DNA of 64,000 nucleotides from Anaerolineae bacterium (GCA_020848035.1 JADLAX010000029.1:28773-92772), one strand, 5' to 3'; counted from the first letter of the stretch, positions 40,169 to 48,514 are shown. Notes: generated by a model not told the origin, from the letters alone. A program made the numbers and translations.

Positions 40169-40239
40169 CAACAACGAATTTGAGTAACGAACGAATTTTT
40201 TGTCTGCTCCCATTCGTTGTTTACTCAAATTCGTTGTTG
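40169..40239. repeat. inverted repeat with 19-nt perfect arms (CAACGAAT family)
   Basis: 40169-40187 and 40221-40239 are exact reverse complements (core CAACGAATTTGAGTAA). An inner ACGAACGAAT/ATTCGTTGT pair extends the stem. It relates to 32353-32425. It lies between the dehalogenase start and the asparaginase-family stop. Confidence 0.8.
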
Positions 40240-40242
40240 TTT

Positions 40243-41196
40243 TTAACCCCAGCGTGGCGGTATTGGTACCACGGTGCGGGCCAATTCTTCGCATTCGGGC
40301 ATGTCGGGGGTCTGGTAGATGTAGGTACGGCCGTCTACCGAACTAAACCCCGCGTGATTCCCGTCCTTGTCAATCGCCACCAGATTCATGACGCTGATGA
40401 AACGGCCGCCCAAATCGCGCAAATCAATCATGGCCCGCTCGCAGGCTTCGGCCAGACTGAGGCCCATCTTCAGGTAAAACACCAGGCTGTGCGCCGTGCT
40501 GGCGCGGATGGCCATCTCGCCCATGCCGGTGCAGGCGGCCGCGCCGTACCGGTTGTCGGCATAGTTGCCTGCACCGATGATGGGGGAGTCGCCCAGCCGC
40601 CCGGGATATTTCCAGGCCCAGCCGCTGGTACTAACGCCGGTGCAAATGTTGCCCGCCTTGTCCTGAGCGATGAAGTTGACGGTGCCTTTGGTCCGTTCCG
40701 GGTCGGTGGCCAGCTCCACCCAGCGGGCCAGATCGGCACGGCTGGCAATATGGGCAATGTCGTCGTCGGTAAGCCCTGCCTGGCCCAGTTCCGGGCGCAG
40801 GCGATCGGCCCAGACGGTGCGGGTGTCCGGCAGCATCATTTCCGGCTGGGGTGGGTGGCCCATCTCGGCGGCAAAGCGGCTGGCCCCCTCGCCGACGAGC
40901 AGCACATGGGGCAGGCGCTCCATCACCTGCCGCGCCAGGGTGATGGCGTGCAGATACCCTTTGAGCGCGCCAACCGCGCCGCTTTCCAGGGTACGGCCGT
41001 TCATGATGCTCGCGTCCAGTTCAACCTCGCCCAAAATGTTGGGATAGCCGTTGTACCCCACGCTGTTGTCCTCGGGATTGGCTTCTACCAGGCGGATACC
41101 GGCCTCGACGGCGGCTACGGCCGTTCCGCCCTGGCGTAAAATTTCTATAGCTGCTTCGATGCCGATACTGCCGTTGCTGCTGGCAACAACAATCAT
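40243..41196 (-). CDS. N-terminal-nucleophile hydrolase, glycosylasparaginase/isoaspartyl peptidase family
   Basis: 317-residue precursor of the Ntn-hydrolase type that self-cleaves before a threonine. The likely nucleophile is the Thr in KGTVNFIAQDKAGNICTGVS (about 179), where the classic GTVG motif is replaced by GTVN, so autoprocessing should be tested. The substrate loop GWAWKYPGRLGDSPIIGAGN and YADNRYGAAACTGMGEMAIR follow. The N-terminal half starts VVASSNGSIGIEAAIEILRQ. It would hydrolyse N-glycosylasparagine or beta-aspartyl peptides. The gene starts upstream of a 173-bp divergent spacer shared with the GDP-mannose dehydratase-like gene. Confidence 0.87.
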   Translation of the reverse strand: MIVVASSNGSIGIEAAIEILRQGGTAVAAVEAGIRLVEANPEDNSVGYNGYPNILGEVELDASIMNGRTLESGAVGALKGYLHAITLARQVMERLPHVLLVGEGASRFAAEMGHPPQPEMMLPDTRTVWADRLRPELGQAGLTDDDIAHIASRADLARWVELATDPERTKGTVNFIAQDKAGNICTGVSTSGWAWKYPGRLGDSPIIGAGNYADNRYGAAACTGMGEMAIRASTAHSLVFYLKMGLSLAEACERAMIDLRDLGGRFISVMNLVAIDKDGNHAGFSSVDGRTYIYQTPDMPECEELARTVVPIPPRWG

Positions 41197-41304
41197 GGCT
41201 TATGCTCCTGTTCATTGTGAAATGTGGCCGAACGATACCGTCTGACGTTGAATCAGGCAATATTGGGTTTAGCGGTAAAAAGTTTAGCGAATGTGGGACG
41301 GCCG

Positions 41305-41310
41305 TATAAT
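41305..41310 (+). promoter_or_regulatory. -10 box of the dehydratase gene
   Basis: TATAAT at 41305-41310 lies 59 bp before the start codon and is partly made by an ACGGCCGT copy just upstream (CGGCCGTATAAT). No good -35 box is seen at 16-18 bp. A GAAGGAGA site at 41357-41364 serves translation, so this mRNA has a normal leader. Confidence 0.55.
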
Positions 41311-41369
41311 TCCCTGTCTCGTTTCTGCTACTATCGCCCCATCTTACCCGTCAGTTGAAGGAGACTCTC

Positions 41370-42374
41370 ATGAACAAAACCGCTCTTATTATTGGCGTCA
41401 CTTCGCAGGATGGCTCGTACCTGGCCGACCTGCTGCTGGAAAAAGGATACCGCGTCGTTGGCACCATTCGCCGCAACACCACCTACGACAAGCCGAACAT
41501 CCAGCACCTCATTGGCCAAATCATCATCGAAGCGGCCGATTTGATTGATGGCGAGAGCATCGCCCGGCTGTTGCGGCAGTACCAACCGGATGAAGTGTAC
41601 AACATCGCCGCCCAGTCGGTGCCCGCCGACAGCTGGAGCCATCCCATCTACACGGGCGAAGTGACGGCGCTGGGCGTGGTGCGGGTGATGGAAGCGGTGC
41701 GCCATTTTGCGCCCCATGCCCGCGTCTACCAGGCCACCAGCCGGGAAATTTACGGCAACGTGCAGTCGGTTGCAGCCACGGAAGCAACGCCGATTGATGC
41801 CAACAATCCGTATGGCATTGCCAAGGCGTATGCCCACATGATGACCCGCTGCTACCGCGAAAGCTACGGCCTGTTTGCCTGCGGCGGTATATTGTTTAAC
41901 CACGAAAGTCCGCGCCGCAGCCTGCACTTTGTGACGCGCAAAATTACGGCCGCTGCTGCCTGCATCAAAAACAAGGTCGCCCACCCGCCGCTGGATGAGT
42001 TGGGACGGCCGTTGGTCACCCCAGATGGCAAGCTCAAGCTGGGTTACCTGGACGCCCGCCGCGATTGGGGTTATGCCAAAGAGTACGTCGAGGCGATGTG
42101 GCTGATGCTGCAAAACGACACGCCGAAGGATTATGTCATTGGCAGCAACAGCTCTCATTCGGTGGCCGATGCCTGCCGCCTGGCCTTTGCCCACGCCGGG
42201 CTGAATTGGCAAGACCACGTCGTTAGCGACGAAGCGCTGCTGCGCCCCACGGAAATCACGGTGCTGCAAGGGGATTATTCGCTGGCGGAAAAGGAGCTGG
42301 GCTGGCGGCCGCGCACCTCGTTTGCCGAGCTAATGCAGCTGATGGTGGAGGCGGATTTGGCGCTATTTAAGTAA
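41370..42374 (+). CDS. gmd: GDP-mannose 4,6-dehydratase-like NAD-dependent epimerase/dehydratase
   Basis: 334-residue short-chain dehydrogenase/reductase making 4-keto-6-deoxy sugars for surface polysaccharides. N-terminal GVTSQDGSYLADLLLEKGYR is the nucleotide-binding loop. ATSREIYGNVQSVAATEATP replaces the usual STSEMFG, and PYGIAKAYAHMMTRCYRESY carries the catalytic Tyr and Lys. LGYLDARRDWGYAKEYVEAMW is a GMD hallmark, and HESPRR is kept. The ATG at 41370 has GAAGGAGA upstream. The change in the active-site region (SRE for SSE) leaves the exact product open; it may be a related dehydratase or reductase (RMD). No polysaccharide cluster is adjacent. Confidence 0.87.
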   Translation: MNKTALIIGVTSQDGSYLADLLLEKGYRVVGTIRRNTTYDKPNIQHLIGQIIIEAADLIDGESIARLLRQYQPDEVYNIAAQSVPADSWSHPIYTGEVTALGVVRVMEAVRHFAPHARVYQATSREIYGNVQSVAATEATPIDANNPYGIAKAYAHMMTRCYRESYGLFACGGILFNHESPRRSLHFVTRKITAAAACIKNKVAHPPLDELGRPLVTPDGKLKLGYLDARRDWGYAKEYVEAMWLMLQNDTPKDYVIGSNSSHSVADACRLAFAHAGLNWQDHVVSDEALLRPTEITVLQGDYSLAEKELGWRPRTSFAELMQLMVEADLALFK

Positions 42375-42378
42375 TAAG

Positions 42379-42440
42379 ACGTGATGAGTGAAACGTGAAA
42401 CGTGATGAAAGGTGCTCACGTTTCACGCTTCACGTTTCAG
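42379..42440. repeat. CGTGAAACGTGA hairpin, copy 3
   Basis: Starting just after the dehydratase stop, GTGATGAGTGAAACGTGAAA is followed by CGTGATGAAAGG and an inverse block TCACGTTTCACGCTTCACGT. It is the third member of the family at 449 and 9979. Confidence 0.8.
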
Positions 42441-42538
42441 CAAAGAACGGCCGTTCCCACCCACCTATACCCTATAGATTTCCCCGTACCCGGCATTCTT
42501 CGCATATAGATGCGATTTTGGGTCTTGCAATTCACCTG

Positions 42539-42574
42539 GTATTGTTGTATTATTGCAACAGGCGTATTGTTGTA
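42539..42574. promoter_or_regulatory. direct repeats GTATTGTTGTA before minC
   Basis: GTATTGTTGTA occurs at 42539-42549 and 42564-42574, 25 bp apart. Between them lies GTTGTATTATTGCAAC, a partial dyad. They stand about 60-95 bp before minC, the first gene of the min operon, and may be operators or part of its promoter. Confidence 0.4.
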
Positions 42575-42634
42575 CTATCCCGCATCTGCCCCAACTGGCG
42601 CATTTGCTCCCGAAAACAACTGTAAAGGCAATAT

Positions 42635-43351
42635 ATGGAACAGGTAGCATCCCAGATTGGCATCAAAGGTATTCGCGAAGGGCTCCTCATTTCGGTGCCG
42701 GATCGCGGTTCTTTTGCCGATTTGATGGCTTTGCTTTCTGTCGAACTGGCCCAGAAGCAGGCGTTTTTGCAGGGCAGCCAGGTGGCGCTGCAAGTGGGGT
42801 ACCGCAAGCTGGACAAAGATCATTTGCGCCAGCTGCAAGCCGTTTTTGAGCAAAACCAATTGGAACTGTGGGCGATCCTGGCTGAAGATCCCAGCGCCCG
42901 GGAAGCGGCGCGCGACCTGGCGTTGGCTACCCGGCTTTCTGGCAGCCAGACCGATCTAAACGGCAATTTTTTGTTGCAGATGCCGGAACCGGGAGCGGCA
43001 ACGGCCGTTGCGCCCCAACCGCCGCAAGGTGGCCTCATCCTCAAGGAAACGCTGCGCTCAGGTCGCTCTATCTACCACGAAGGGCATGTGGTGATTATTG
43101 GCGACGTGAACCCAGGAGCCGAAATTGTGGCCAGCGGCGACGTGATTGTGTGGGGACGGCTGCGCGGGTTGGTACATGCCGGGGCGTTGGGCGATGAAAC
43201 GGCCGTCATTTGTGCCCTGGAACTCAACCCCACCCAGCTGCGCATCGCCGATCAAATTGCCATTTCTCCCGAAGAAAAGCGGGGCCGAACCATCCCCGAA
43301 CAGGTAGCCATTCGCAACGGCCAGATTGTGGCCGAAATGTGGCAAAAGTAA
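42635..43351 (+). CDS. minC: septum site-determining protein MinC
   Basis: 238-residue inhibitor of FtsZ ring assembly that is recruited by MinD. The N-terminal domain (IKGIREGLLISVPDRGSFAD; LRQLQAVFEQNQLELWAILA) binds FtsZ. The C-terminal beta-helix (LRSGRSIYHEGHVVIIGDVN, PGAEIVASGDVIVWGRLRGL, HAGALGDETAVICALELNPT, LRIADQIA) binds MinD. A Gln/Pro linker with a TAV peptide from an ACGGCCGT copy joins them (ATAVAPQPPQGG). minD follows after 39 bp and minE after that, so the three are in one operon. Confidence 0.95.
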   Translation: MEQVASQIGIKGIREGLLISVPDRGSFADLMALLSVELAQKQAFLQGSQVALQVGYRKLDKDHLRQLQAVFEQNQLELWAILAEDPSAREAARDLALATRLSGSQTDLNGNFLLQMPEPGAATAVAPQPPQGGLILKETLRSGRSIYHEGHVVIIGDVNPGAEIVASGDVIVWGRLRGLVHAGALGDETAVICALELNPTQLRIADQIAISPEEKRGRTIPEQVAIRNGQIVAEMWQK

Positions 43352-43390
43352 GCAGTGAACTTTGCCTGGTAACCAGCAGGAGCATAGATT

Positions 43391-44194
43391 ATGAGTGGAA
43401 AAGTGATAACCGTAACGTCAGGCAAGGGGGGCGTGGGCAAAACAACCGTCACGGCCAACATTGCCACCGCCCTGGCCATGATGGGCAAGAAAGTGGTGGC
43501 CATCGACGCCGACATTGGCCTGCGTAACCTGGACGTGGTGATGGGGCTGGAAAACCGCATCGTGTACGACCTGGTAGACGTGATTGAAGGCCGCTGCCGC
43601 CTGCGTCAGGCGATGATCAAAGACAAGCGCCAGCCCGATTTGTACCTCATCCCGGCGGCCCAAACCCGCGACAAGATGGCCGTTAGCCCGTCGGACATGA
43701 TTTTGGTCTGTGATGAGCTGCGGCAGGAGATGGATTACATCATCGTTGACTCGCCCGCGGGCATTGAGCGCGGTTTTCGCAATGCGGTGGCTCCTGCCGA
43801 CCACGTGCTGATTGTGACCAACCCGGAAGTTTCGGCCGTACGCGACGCTGACCGAATCATTGGTCTGCTGGAAGCGGAAGAAAAAGGGCCAGGCAGGCTC
43901 ATCATCAACCGCCTTAAGCCCGACATGGTCGCTCGCGGCGATATGCTTTCCATCGACGATGTGCTGGACATTTTGGCGGTAGAGTTAATTGGCGTGATTC
44001 CTGAAGATGAGTCGATTTTGGTCTCCTCAAACCGGGGCACGCCGGTGGCGATGAGTGGGTCGAATGGCTCCAGCGCCAGCCAGGCATTCCGCAATGTTGC
44101 CCAGCGTATCGAAGGCCAGACGGTTCCGTTTGTGGATTTGACGCCAAAAACGGGCTTGTTGAGCCGCCTAAACAACTGGTTTAGCAAGAGCTAA
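43391..44194 (+). CDS. minD: septum site-determining ATPase MinD
   Basis: 267-residue ParA/MinD-type ATPase that oscillates on the membrane and activates MinC. Deviant Walker A GKGGVGKTTVTANIATALA at the N-terminus; switch I AIDADIGLRNLDVVMGLENR; Walker B-like DYIIVDSPAGIERGF. The C-terminal GLLSRLNNWFSKS forms the membrane-targeting amphipathic helix. An AGGAG site precedes the ATG. The gene lies 39 bp after minC and 14 bp before minE. Confidence 0.97.
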   Translation: MSGKVITVTSGKGGVGKTTVTANIATALAMMGKKVVAIDADIGLRNLDVVMGLENRIVYDLVDVIEGRCRLRQAMIKDKRQPDLYLIPAAQTRDKMAVSPSDMILVCDELRQEMDYIIVDSPAGIERGFRNAVAPADHVLIVTNPEVSAVRDADRIIGLLEAEEKGPGRLIINRLKPDMVARGDMLSIDDVLDILAVELIGVIPEDESILVSSNRGTPVAMSGSNGSSASQAFRNVAQRIEGQTVPFVDLTPKTGLLSRLNNWFSKS

Positions 44195-44208
44195 TCAAGG
44201 AGCAAGCA

Positions 44209-44481
44209 ATGAATTGGTTCGAGCGACTACTAGGCAAAAAAGAAAAAAGTGGGGCAACGGCCAAGCAGCGGCTGCAAATGGTGCTCATTCATGACCGGGC
44301 CGACGTGTCGCCGGGGCTGCTGGAGCAGATTAAGGATGACATCATTGAAGTCATTGCCAAGCGGCTGGAGATTAACCCGGACACCGTGGTGGTGAACCTG
44401 GACAACACAACAAAAGAAAGCCGGTTGGTGGCTGAAATTCCGCTGCTGCAAAACGGCCGTCGCCGGGCAGCTGTCCAGTAA
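44209..44481 (+). CDS. minE: cell division topological specificity factor MinE
   Basis: 90-residue regulator that stimulates MinD ATPase and keeps division at midcell. The N-terminal anti-MinCD part reads MNWFERLLGKKEKSGATAKQ, followed by RLQMVLIHDRADVSPGLLEQ, and the C-terminal topological domain is DIIEVIAKRLEINPDTVVVN. AAGGAGCAAGCA precedes the ATG. The gene ends the min operon, and a strong terminator follows 45 bp later. Confidence 0.95.
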   Translation: MNWFERLLGKKEKSGATAKQRLQMVLIHDRADVSPGLLEQIKDDIIEVIAKRLEINPDTVVVNLDNTTKESRLVAEIPLLQNGRRRAAVQ

Positions 44482-44526
44482 TTGGTGAGCGGGAATCGGT
44501 AAATCTGAATACTTTCTGTAAAAATG

Positions 44527-44560
44527 CCGCCCGGTGTCGTCACCGGGCGGTTTGCGTTTT
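44527..44560 (+). terminator. terminator after minE
   Basis: CCGCCCGGTG (44527-44536), loop TCGT, CACCGGGCGG (44541-44550), then TTTGCGTTTT. It lies between minE and rodA, only 13 bp before the rodA start codon. Confidence 0.85.
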
Positions 44561-44565
44561 ACAAT
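44560..44565 (+). promoter_or_regulatory. -10 box of rodA, leaderless type
   Basis: TACAAT at 44560-44565 ends 7 nt before the rodA ATG (44573). No Shine-Dalgarno sequence is present. A weak -35 (TCGTCA, 44537-44542) would lie in the terminator loop, so rodA may be transcribed from a promoter embedded in the minE terminator. Confidence 0.5.
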
Positions 44566-44572
44566 ACGGGCT

Positions 44573-45685
44573 ATGGTTGATCGGACTTCTGTGTGGCGCT
44601 ATTTTGATGTCTGGCTGGTAGCGGCCGTGCTGCTGCTCACCGCCTACGGTATTTTGATCATCCGCAGCGCGGTGACGGGTGCGCCTGCTTTTGAAGCGTT
44701 ACCTACGGACCAGGTGCGTTGGGCCATTATTGGCATCATCATCATGTTTGTTGTGGCTTTTGTGGATTACCGGGTGCTCACCTCGGCGCACTGGTACATT
44801 TACGCGGGCCTGATCTTAACGTTGGCGTTGGTGCTGGTGGCCGGAGCGATTGGTAATGACACACGCCGCTGGATTGAGATTCCGGGGCTGGGGATTCGCA
44901 TTCAGCCGGCAGAATTCGGCCGTATTTTTCTCCCCGTCACTTTTGGCCAATTTTTAGCCACCCGGCGCAACCGGATGAATCAGTTTTCCAACACGATCAT
45001 CTCGCTCATTTACGTGGGTGTGCCCATTGCCCTCATTTTTGTTGAGCCAAATCTGGGGATGTCGGTGCTGTACATTTCGGTCTGGTTTGTGATGATCTGG
45101 CTGGCAGGCCTGCCGCTGTCTCACTTTGCCATTCTGGCCGTGTTGGGGATTGGCTCAATTGCGATTGTGTTCCCCTTCCTGGCCGAATACCAGCAGGAGC
45201 GTATCACCACCTTTGTGAGTCCTGAAGACGCCGATCCCGACGACCGATTTAACATTGAACAGGCGCAAATCAGCATTGGTTCGGGCGGCTGGTGGGGTAA
45301 GGGTTACCTCAATGGCACGCAGAGCCAGCTGGGTTTTTTGCGGGTGCAGCACACAGACTTCATCTTCTCGGTGCTGACCGAGGAAATGGGTTTGATGTTT
45401 GGCTCGTTGGTGGTGATCTCGTTGATAGGCTTTGTGCTGTGGCGTATTTTGCGTGTTGCCTGGTTGTCGCCTGACCTGGCGGGTAAGTTAGCCTGTGTGG
45501 GCATTGCTACAGTGATTTTTTTTCAAACGGCCGTAAACATCGGCATGAACGTGCGCTTACTCCCTGTCACCGGGCTAACGCTCCCCTTCGTCAGCTACGG
45601 CGGCAGTTCGCTCACCACACTCTTCATCGGCGTTGGCATTGTCCAATCCGTCCTCATGCGCCACCGCAAACAAGAATTCGGCTAA
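44573..45685 (+). CDS. rodA: rod shape-determining protein RodA (SEDS glycosyltransferase)
   Basis: 370-residue ten-helix membrane protein of the SEDS family that polymerises lateral-wall peptidoglycan. Family marks are ARRWIEIPG-type motif DTRRWIEIPGLGIRIQPAEF near 106, WQREEQ-like QERITTFVSPEDADPDDRFN and the conserved loop SQLGFLRVQHTDFIFSVLTE with catalytic Asp in HTDF (about 260). The ATG at 44573 is chosen for the TACAAT box just upstream; the longer frame overlaps the terminator hairpin. RodA rather than FtsW is suggested by the linkage to min genes and the loop pattern, but the two are hard to separate by eye. Confidence 0.92.
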   Translation: MVDRTSVWRYFDVWLVAAVLLLTAYGILIIRSAVTGAPAFEALPTDQVRWAIIGIIIMFVVAFVDYRVLTSAHWYIYAGLILTLALVLVAGAIGNDTRRWIEIPGLGIRIQPAEFGRIFLPVTFGQFLATRRNRMNQFSNTIISLIYVGVPIALIFVEPNLGMSVLYISVWFVMIWLAGLPLSHFAILAVLGIGSIAIVFPFLAEYQQERITTFVSPEDADPDDRFNIEQAQISIGSGGWWGKGYLNGTQSQLGFLRVQHTDFIFSVLTEEMGLMFGSLVVISLIGFVLWRILRVAWLSPDLAGKLACVGIATVIFFQTAVNIGMNVRLLPVTGLTLPFVSYGGSSLTTLFIGVGIVQSVLMRHRKQEFG

Positions 45686-45701
45686 CCATACAGGTAACAC
45701 T

Positions 45702-45775
45702 ACTCGTTCCCGCGCTCCGCGTCCCGTGCGACGCGGAGCGTCGCCAACGGCATTCCACGCAGAGCGTGGAACGAG
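45702..45775. repeat. CGTTCC...GGAACG compound hairpin (REP-like)
   Basis: GCGCTCCGCGT/ACGCGGAGCG and ATTCCACGC-AGA-GCGTGGAAC form two hairpins flanked by ACTCGTTCC and GGAACGAG. It is a common type of short palindromic element and lies in the 256-bp spacer between rodA and gltX. Confidence 0.75.
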
Positions 45776-45941
45776 ACCTGTACAGTTACGATTTATTTCT
45801 TTCTCACCTTGTGGAAGCGATAAACTGAATCCGGTATACTCCCCACTCACTTTAAATTTAACCGAATGTGTCACGGAAAAGAGGGTCTACTCTCTTAACT
45901 CGCGGTGATCTCTGTAGCCAAAATTTGTTCAGGAAGGTCTG

Positions 45942-47429
45942 ATGACGGTTAGAACACGATTTGCTCCCAGCCCGACGGGCTATCTACATATTGGCGGCGT
46001 CTGGTCGGCCCTGTTTGGCTGGCTGTATGCCCGGCGGCATGGCGGCCAATTTTTGCTGCGCATTGAAGACACGGACACCAAGCGCACCATCCCCGGTGCG
46101 CTGGAAAGTTTGATGACCAGTTTGCGCTGGTTTGGCATTGATTGGGACGAGGGGCCAGATGTAGGCGGTCCGTTTGGTCCCTACATTCAGACGCAGCGCA
46201 AGGCGTTGTACCAGGAGTGGGCCAACTGGCTTATCGCCAACGACTACGCCTACAAATGTTTTGCTACACCGGAGGAACTGGCCGAAATGCGCGCGGTGCT
46301 GGAGGCCAAAGGCGACCGCTCTGGCTACGACCGGCGCTACCGCGACCTGCCCGCCGATGAAGTGGCGCGGCTGGAGGCGGCCGGGCGTGAGTATGTGGTG
46401 CGTTTTAAGATGCCGCTGACGGGGCAAACGGCCGTACCCGACCTGCTGCGCGGTGATGTGGTGTTCGACAACAGTCAGTTCACCGACTACGTGCTGTTGA
46501 AGTCCAACGGCCTGCCCACTTACCACCTGGCCCACGTGGTAGATGACCATTTCATGCAGATTTCGCACATCACACGCGGCGTGGAGTGGCTAAACACGGC
46601 CCCAATTCACGTGAATTTGTTTAAAGCGTTTGGTTGGGAGATGCCCGTGTATGTCCATCTGCCGGTCATTTTGAACCCCAGCGGCAAGGGCAAGTTGAGC
46701 AAGCGCCACCAGGCGTTCACCGAAGACGGTTCGGAAATTTTGGTGCGCGCCGATGAGTTTATGCAGGGTGGCTATCTGCCGGAAGCGGTGCTGAACTTCC
46801 TGGCCAACATTGGCTGGACGTTTGGTGACGACGTGGAAAAGTTCACCATGGACGAGGCGATTGCCCGGTTTGAACTGGCAACCGTCAGCCCCGCACCGAC
46901 GAAATTGCCGTACAGCAAGCTGGATTGGCTCAACGGCCAGTATATTCAGGAGATGGAGCCGCTGGCGTTGGCGAAGGCGGTATGGCCGTATCTCGAAGCC
47001 GCCGGTCTGGAAGTGAACGTCGAAGCCTTGCTGGTGGTCATGCCGCCGATGCGCGTACGCCTCAAGCGGTTCACCGACGCCATCGAATTTTTGCGCTTTT
47101 TGGGCGAAGAAATGCCCCTGCCGGAAAGTGCCGATGTGCTGACGCACAAGCAAATGCCGCTGGCTTCAGCCGCCGCCGCCTTCCGTGAGGCGCGTGAGCT
47201 GCTGGCCACTTTGGAGCCATTTACCCTGGAAGCTGTGGGGGCGGCGTTAACGGCCGTTGGCGAAAAACACACCACCACTGGCAAGGCTGGCCCCTTCCTG
47301 GGGCAGCTGCGCCTGGCCGTTACCGGGCAGCAGGTTTCACCGCCGCTGTTTGAGTCCGTTGTGGCGCTGGGGCGTGCCCGCGTGGTAGAAAGATTGGATC
47401 AGATTTTGGCGTTGTTTGCGGAAAAATAG
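45942..47429 (+). CDS. gltX: glutamyl-tRNA synthetase
   Basis: 495-residue class I aminoacyl-tRNA synthetase that loads Glu on tRNA. HIGH motif in RFAPSPTGYLHIGGVWSALF (6-25), KMSKS-type GKGKLSKRHQAF (about 246-257). AGGAAGG precedes the ATG. The tRNA-Gln(CUG) gene lies 75 bp downstream and no glnS is seen in this window; in many bacteria without GlnRS, GluRS also charges tRNA-Gln and an amidotransferase completes it. Whether this enzyme is non-discriminating cannot be told from motifs seen here. Confidence 0.96.
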   Translation: MTVRTRFAPSPTGYLHIGGVWSALFGWLYARRHGGQFLLRIEDTDTKRTIPGALESLMTSLRWFGIDWDEGPDVGGPFGPYIQTQRKALYQEWANWLIANDYAYKCFATPEELAEMRAVLEAKGDRSGYDRRYRDLPADEVARLEAAGREYVVRFKMPLTGQTAVPDLLRGDVVFDNSQFTDYVLLKSNGLPTYHLAHVVDDHFMQISHITRGVEWLNTAPIHVNLFKAFGWEMPVYVHLPVILNPSGKGKLSKRHQAFTEDGSEILVRADEFMQGGYLPEAVLNFLANIGWTFGDDVEKFTMDEAIARFELATVSPAPTKLPYSKLDWLNGQYIQEMEPLALAKAVWPYLEAAGLEVNVEALLVVMPPMRVRLKRFTDAIEFLRFLGEEMPLPESADVLTHKQMPLASAAAAFREARELLATLEPFTLEAVGAALTAVGEKHTTTGKAGPFLGQLRLAVTGQQVSPPLFESVVALGRARVVERLDQILALFAEK

Positions 47430-47453
47430 CGGCCCATCTTTGCCAAAGCTTGT

Positions 47454-47482
47454 TTGCCACGTGCCGCAGCTTCTGGTAGAAT
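47454..47482 (+). promoter_or_regulatory. promoter of the tRNA-Gln gene
   Basis: TTGCCA (47454-47459), a 17-nt spacer, TAGAAT (47477-47482), with the tRNA 5' end at 47505. This is a good vegetative promoter. Confidence 0.7.
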
Positions 47483-47504
47483 CACGCTCCGGTTGATGGA
47501 ACGG

Positions 47505-47575
47505 TGCGGGATAGTTTAACGGCAGAACCGGCGGCTCTGAACCGTCTAGTCCAGGTTCGAATCCTGGTCCCGCAG
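47505..47575 (+). tRNA. tRNA-Gln(CUG)
   Basis: Acceptor stem TGCGGGA (47505-47511) pairs with TCCCGCA (47568-47574), discriminator G at 47575. Anticodon stem GGCGG/CCGTC encloses the loop CTCTGAA, so the anticodon is CTG, decoding CAG. T-arm CCAGG-TTCGAAT-CCTGG. CCA is not encoded. It is followed by its own terminator. Confidence 0.96.
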
Positions 47576-47581
47576 TCAGAA

Positions 47582-47613
47582 AAGGACATGGTATGTGCCA
47601 TGTCCTTTTTTTT
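47582..47613 (+). terminator. terminator of the tRNA-Gln gene
   Basis: AAGGACATGG, loop TATGTG, CCATGTCCTT and then T8 at about 47605-47612. It lies 6 bp after the tRNA. Confidence 0.92.
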
Positions 47614-47707
47614 GTTGGCGTCCAGCTTTATCTGGAGCAAGGGCCGCACCTCGTGCGGGCTGCCAGCTGAACGGTTGTTTTTTAGGGGATGGGGAACGGC
47701 CGTTTTT

Positions 47708-48454
47708 TCAATCGTTTAGAACGGTGCGGCCGGTGGGGTAGGCGCTGCCGTCGGCCGGTTCCAGGGTGATGTCGAAGCTGGTGTAGCTGGCCAGCGGATC
47801 TTCGGAGACTACCCAGACGGCCCGGTAGCCATTTTCGTTCACGTTGAAGACGCCGCCGCTGGTGGGGTGGCCATCTTTGATGAGCCAGAGCTGGTATGCC
47901 TGGCTTTCGGGCAGCATGGGCAAATCTTGCACCACCAGGGTACCCTGCAAGCCATTGCCGCTGATGATGATGAGGCCGGTGGCTGCTGCCGTCTCAGCCG
48001 AGCCGCTAAGCGTGACGGTGCCAAACCCCGCCGGGCGGTCGGCTTCGGCCAGGCGCTGGCGCAGCTGGAAGTTGCTGACCAGCAGCACCGCAACCAGCAG
48101 CAGCAGCACGGGCTGGAGGATGGGGCGCTGTTGGAACCAATCGCGCAGGATGTGCCACCAGCTGGTTTGGGTTGGCGCGGGAGGGAGGCTTGGGGATGGT
48201 GGGGCAGCAACGGCCGTTGCCGCCCGTTTCTCCTGGTTAATGCCGTGCATGAGCTGCTGCTTGAGGCTGGCTGGGGGCATTACGGTGGGCACGGTGACGG
48301 CCATCAACCCGATCAACTCCTGGTACGTTTGCAGCTCCTGCTGGCAAACGGGGCAGCGTTCCAGGTGCGCGGCAACTGTGGCTGCTTCCTCGGCATCCAA
48401 GATGTTGAGCGCGTACGCGGCCAGCTCGTCAGTGATGTGGGTTTCAGAATTCAT
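47708..48454 (-). CDS. RskA-like anti-sigma factor
   Basis: 248-residue membrane anti-sigma factor. The zinc-binding ZAS motif is HLERCPVCQQEL (about 31-42), preceded by DELAAYALNILDAEEAATVA. One membrane helix (LQPVLLLLVAVLLVSNFQLR, about 113-132) and an external RskA-type domain follow (LVVQDLPMLPESQAYQLWLI, then KDGHPTSGGVFNV). It is encoded 60 bp after the sigma factor on the same strand and would sequester it until a membrane or redox signal acts. Confidence 0.92.
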   Translation of the reverse strand: MNSETHITDELAAYALNILDAEEAATVAAHLERCPVCQQELQTYQELIGLMAVTVPTVMPPASLKQQLMHGINQEKRAATAVAAPPSPSLPPAPTQTSWWHILRDWFQQRPILQPVLLLLVAVLLVSNFQLRQRLAEADRPAGFGTVTLSGSAETAAATGLIIISGNGLQGTLVVQDLPMLPESQAYQLWLIKDGHPTSGGVFNVNENGYRAVWVVSEDPLASYTSFDITLEPADGSAYPTGRTVLND

Positions 48455-48514
48455 CGATCTCTACACAAAAAACGACGTTCTTTTAGCAGATACGCAATTC
48501 GTCTGCTTTCAGAT

